From assembly GCF_030704535.1 (NCBI RefSeq), contig NC_081808.1, positions 21,145,501-21,209,500 of the forward strand: a stretch of 64,000 nucleotides of DNA, read 5' to 3'. The DNA is from Vitis vinifera (Eukaryota; Streptophyta; Magnoliopsida; Vitales; Vitaceae). Position 1 is the stretch's first letter. Each line of letters opens with the position of its first letter. The translations under genes and the position numbers were made by a program. This document shows, piece after piece, positions 61,032 through 64,000 of the stretch. The notes under the pieces are model-generated. The model ran no database searches. It was not told the DNA's origin and worked only from the letters and a program-made list of their open reading frames with translations.

Positions 61032-64000
61032 TAAAAATCTCATTTTCTTAAGAAGATTATCATAATGGTTTTATATTTTTAATAATCAGTTAAATCAGAT
61101 TCAAAACAAGTTGCACTAAGGGCAATAACCATGGTTTCGCATGCTGGAGAGCCTGGGTTCAAACCCAGGTGGCCCCTTTCCTTTTTAAAACCAAAAAAAA
61201 AGGGACCCCTTTCTCTGTGCTGACATGGGGGAGATTTTATAGAGAAAATTGTCGAAAAATCAGAAATTTATCAGAAAAATCACCAAAACTCAGTTCGACT
61301 TAATATCTCTCCCTATTTTCAACTGAAATTTCACCAAAATTCCCAATATTTTAATCCATGATAAGCACTTGGAGCTGGCAACAGGTAGCATAGGGAATCT
61401 TCTAGAAGTGACAAGTGAAATTTGCTATAAGAATGATGATCAGTGGCAAATTAGTGAAATATTCTTCCTAGGGTTATGATGATAACCAATGACAACTAGA
61501 ACCAGCAAGGGATATGGCATAGCCTGAACATGATGTGTTGCAATCACAACCAATGAGAATAAAATCCTTAAAACACACACACACACATCCCATAATCATC
61601 AAGACTAAGGCTTCACCATTTCATCACACTGAATATAAATAAAACATAAAAAAATAAAAAATAAAAGAAACTACACACCAGACAATTGTTGAGCCACAAG
61701 CACATTAGCCTCTGGAAATCCTCATGTAATTTGCACCAAACAGATGGTCCCTAGTGCATTACAATTCTGGGCCAAGTATATAGCCAAACAGGACAAACAA
61801 CTTAAGGCTCCCCAGAAATTGGCCATGAGAAAGAACCACACTTGGGTAGAATAATGATAGCACTAAGCCCAACCACTCTTCATTGATGAATTAGTTGTTT
61901 AAAAAAAATTGTCACTAAAGAACTAGAAATACTGCAGCATTTTGGCAATCCATATTTATGCATGTAAAAGAACACTAGACCTTAAGGGGGCCATTGATGA
62001 TGCAACTAGCTAGCTAGTTGATTATCTATTTCTTGTACCACCAACTCTACATCTCAAAACATAGTTAATCAACCGGGTGACTATCTCTTTGTTGAGCAAT
62101 CAATGCCACATTTCAAAACACTGTTAATCAAGCTACAATGGATGAATCAAATCACTTAGACCGCACTACCTTTGTACATATAAAAGTAATGGAGCCAAGG
62201 TGTTCTTCCATTCCTTTGCATTTGACCCACTTGGAAAGAGGAAAATAAATATAGGGCATATTACATTGAACCTAAACAATGATAAAGTCCCAGCTGAAAT
62301 TACTTGTTCTTCCATTCCTTGTTATGTTATTGCCATAAAAGCCATGATAATAATGCAAAAAAAGCAAGAAAAAGGAAGCCAAAAGGATGAGAAATGTGAA
62401 GATTATATCAGCAAATGACAGGGGAAAAGGGAAGGCCTGCTCTTTCTATTAGGGCCAATTATTTGACACACATTACCCATATATTTTAGTCCCACTGGAA
62501 AAAAACAAAGAGAAGAAGATCAGGGTGAAAAGATTATTGAAATGGGGTTTATTGTCATTCCTACTCTTTCCATATATTTGCTTACTAAGGCATAAATATG
62601 GTATGAGAAGAATTCAAATACAACACCAAAATCTCATGTACTGCTCAAAATTTGCACATTTCTCTCTTTTGGTAAAAAGCACTAACTGAATCATATCAGA
62701 TTTTGGAATGAGCTTATGCAAATTGCTTCCCTGACCCAGGTACATATGGTAGTAATCAAACTTTGACAGCATTCTCCCCATCATGGAAAAAGAAAGGAAG
62801 CTCTCAAAGATCCAGTAAAATGGAAAATTTCTATAAAAAGATCATCCTCTTGGACCTTTGACATATAATCCTTTCGCCAGAACTAACAATTTTTATGGGC
62901 AAGCAACTTCTTTTGAAGGTTCAGATAGGACACTGGCTAAACTAGAGTGAAACTACATCTATCCTGAAACCAGATTTATTCACCTTCCAATTACTGAACC
63001 TTATAAAAGAATGGCTTTGGCAACCTCCTGGTTCAAATAACAAGAACTGTTACACCATAAAATGAACCCAAATAATTAGAGACTCGAAGACAAAGGCTTT
63101 CTTTTGCTAAACCAAATTGAAAAGGAAAAACTCTACATCTCTTCACTTATTTAAAAGAAAAAAAATATGAAAAACTTCCATGGCTGAGGATTTAGATTCT
63201 TCAATGGGTATGCACATATCGGGAAAGAAATTGCAAACTTCAATAGTCTATCAGCAAGCAAGATTCAATTAGAATAACAATAGAAATGTAAACAATCAGC
63301 TCATGGAAGGTTGCAAGCAGATGATTAACAAGGAATATAACAACACTACGGCCTACCAACGGAATTCGTAAATTTCTGGACAATGTATCAAGCGACCTAA
63401 CAAGGAATTGGCAAATTTCTGGATAATGCATCACCACTATGGCCTAGTTATGACTCATGAACCCGCTGATCCGGCTCAATGTTAGGTTTTCTTTTAGGAG
63501 ATCCTATGAAGCATTTGTGATGGAATATTTCCATCTTGTTCGAAAAATTTATCTGCTTTTCCGATCAGTTGCTGAGATTCCCGGAGCCTCAAACAACTCT
63601 TTTCACTTAAAAGAGGTCAATTTTTTTTCACAATTTTGGAAATCCAAAATAAGACAACATTTTCTTTCTTCACCTTGTCTTTTTCCTACATTTTCGCAGC
63701 AACAAAACCGGGTTCCAGATTAAGAGAAAGACAAACTCAAAATAATGAACCAGAGAATAAAAGGAGGAGAACTGAACCTGAACTGACTCGGCATGATCGC
63801 CCCAGCTTCTGTACTCGGGGTTGGCCTTGGATCCACCGGCGTAACCCGCGGTGGTCCGTACAACTCCATCCAAGCATCCAAACACGGCCTCGGATCTCCA
63901 AAAGCTTCCGAGAGCGAAAACCGCCGTTTTCAGAGGCTGATTGGACGAAGCCTTCACGCTTTCCGAGATCCGATCGGGAAATCTTATACTCACAGCTCTC
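56630..64000 (-). CDS. MSRA5: Peptide methionine sulfoxide reductase A5-like, N-terminus beyond the window
   Basis: Exons in window: 63778-64000 (open at the edge), 57794-57906, 57568-57712 and 56630-56827, all GT-AG and frame-consistent. About 226 residues are visible; the start and probably a signal peptide lie outside. The MsrA fold is clear: AVFALGSFWRSEAVFGCLDG, AGYAGGSKANPEYR, HAESVQIEYNP, FWSSHDSRQVFGQGPDVGNQ and FCPAEPEHQKFEL. MsrA enzymes reduce methionine-S-sulfoxide in proteins. The canonical GCFW motif has Ser instead of the catalytic Cys. I recall that Arabidopsis MSRA5, which has a secretory signal, shares this, so it is likely a family trait rather than a lesion; Msr activity is therefore uncertain. 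A C-terminal extension of about 45 residues (LNGFAAELCPP to RKGWPILREV) is also MSRA5-like. Intron 1 is 5,871 bp and full of transposon debris. Confidence 0.9.
58540..59860 (-). mobile_element. LINE ORF2 fragment in intron 1 of the MSRA5-like gene
   Basis: Read right to left on the minus strand: FLCKLNVEKLYDHVN near 59720, MSFGRKWVQWIKWYISSARFSVIV near 59640, LKINLDESELVPIGWVEHAE near 59290 and LPFTYLGLPLGSPF near 59190. KRLSIRKRQYIS near 59100 and KFWKDKW near 58690 follow. These are reverse transcriptase and post-RT segments in the right order, broken by several stops and frame changes. It shares sense orientation with the host gene. The FADD region has decayed. Confidence 0.8.
58553..58733. 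repeat. 74-bp tandem repeat, about 2.4 units
   Basis: CATTTATCCTTCCAAAACTT starts at 58553, 58627 and 58701. Units differ at only two or three bases. It sits inside the LINE fragment, so a piece of the post-RT coding region was tandemly copied after insertion. Confidence 0.9.
59903..60105. repeat. Diverged tandem duplication, period about 107 bp
   Basis: GCAAATGGATTTCCATTTC at 59903 is repeated as GCAAAAGGATTTCCATCTC at 60010, and similarity continues through GCAAGTTTAAATGTATAAGTA versus its partner near 60080. The origin is unknown; it lies just beyond the LINE fragment. Confidence 0.75.
60562..60754 (+). mobile_element. tRNA-derived SINE
   Basis: The head carries RNA polymerase III boxes: an A-box-like AGCCGAGTTGGTTAGG at 60564-60579 and a B box GGTTCGAATCC near 60633-60645. 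A second GTTTGATTCCCC block follows near 60698. The insert is about 193 bp and is flanked on both sides by AAAA-TATATATAT sequence, which could be a target duplication but is too simple to be certain. The family was not identified. Confidence 0.65.
60866..60980 (-). mobile_element. Short LINE 3' end
   Basis: A T run at 60866-60879 (poly-A tail on the minus strand) is followed by ATAAGTAAAAAAAGTATTG and ACGAAGAGACGC. This resembles the tail-proximal sequence of the 6.2-kb LINE at 4650 in layout, but not closely in sequence. Probably a severely 5'-truncated insertion. Confidence 0.5.
60987..61031. repeat. Compound (TA)n(GA)n microsatellite
   Basis: About 12 TA units run directly into about 10 GA units. 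Confidence 0.95.
61117..61178 (+). other. tRNA-like relic with a perfect T-arm
   Basis: CCTGGGTTCAAACCCAGG at 61152-61169 forms a T-arm-like hairpin with a B-box consensus, and it is followed by TGGCCCC. The 5' side (AGGGCAATAACCATGG) pairs only partly with that acceptor strand, and no proper D-arm or anticodon arm was found. It looks like a decayed tRNA or a SINE head rather than a working tRNA gene. Confidence 0.3.

Noticed and set aside
61117-61178. Functional tRNA gene
   Set aside because: Only the T-arm is convincing; the acceptor stem pairs poorly and no D-arm or anticodon arm can be drawn.
1-64000. CRISPR array, operon or bacterial gene cluster
   Set aside because: Every gene has plant-type introns or plant families, and the repeats present are transposons, microsatellites or tandem duplications with no regular spacer pattern.

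Overview
This is a plant nuclear window. The genes have long, AT-rich GT-AG introns, the gaps hold transposon debris (LINE, MITE, MULE-like, SINE, LTR-like), there are poly-A tails and TA microsatellites, and every recognisable protein is a plant family. LINE style, codon use and gene content suggest a woody eudicot, most likely grapevine (Vitis); that species guess is recall and was not tested. Seven genes are supported. From left to right they are: a small stress-type linker histone H1 (476-1183, -); an hnRNP Q-like protein with three RRMs (18532-22657, -, 10 exons); a BORC subunit 5/LOH12CR1-like protein with an N-myristoylation signal (23308-26806, +, 6 exons); GDP-mannose 4,6-dehydratase (27695-28816, -, intronless); a plant CCCH zinc-finger protein (35569-45391, +, 4 exons, 7.4-kb first intron); a PIN1-type parvulin (46350-49201, -, 2 exons); and a peptide methionine sulfoxide reductase A5-like protein (56630 to the right edge, -, N-terminus outside the window). 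Exon joins were placed by hand from splice consensus and reading frame, and all keep frame. Layout: 1.3-11 kb is repeat-built. A tandem duplication was later hit in one copy by two Tourist-like MITEs placed head to tail, and in the other by a nearly full-length 6.2-kb L1-type LINE; each copy therefore shows the other's empty site. A degraded LINE lies at 14.2-16.3 kb. Between 18.5 and 28.8 kb genes are dense: the hnRNP and BORC-like genes are head to head over 650 bp, and the BORC-like and GMD genes are tail to tail. At 29.75-32.42 kb sits a 2.67-kb long-terminal-inverted-repeat element with a 9-bp target duplication (MULE-like). Its ends are built of small palindromes and it carries about 1 kb of foreign partly coding DNA. 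A decayed mitochondrial atp1 fragment (NUMT) follows at 34.2-34.7 kb. The CCCH and MSRA5-like genes carry LINE, SINE and tandem-repeat debris in their first introns, and 49.4-56.6 kb holds no recognisable gene. The genes do not form a pathway; they are unrelated housekeeping or regulatory genes of a eukaryotic chromosome: chromatin (H1), RNA binding (hnRNP Q-like, CCCH), lysosome/vacuole-type trafficking (BORC-like), GDP-fucose synthesis (GMD), phospho-dependent prolyl isomerisation (PIN1) and protein repair (MSRA5-like). No operon, CRISPR, rRNA or convincing intact tRNA was seen. The most unusual items are the MULE-like element and its cargo, the inverted-duplication junction at the LINE 5' end, the MITE dimer with a paralogous empty site, and the serine in place of the catalytic cysteine in the MSRA5-like protein.
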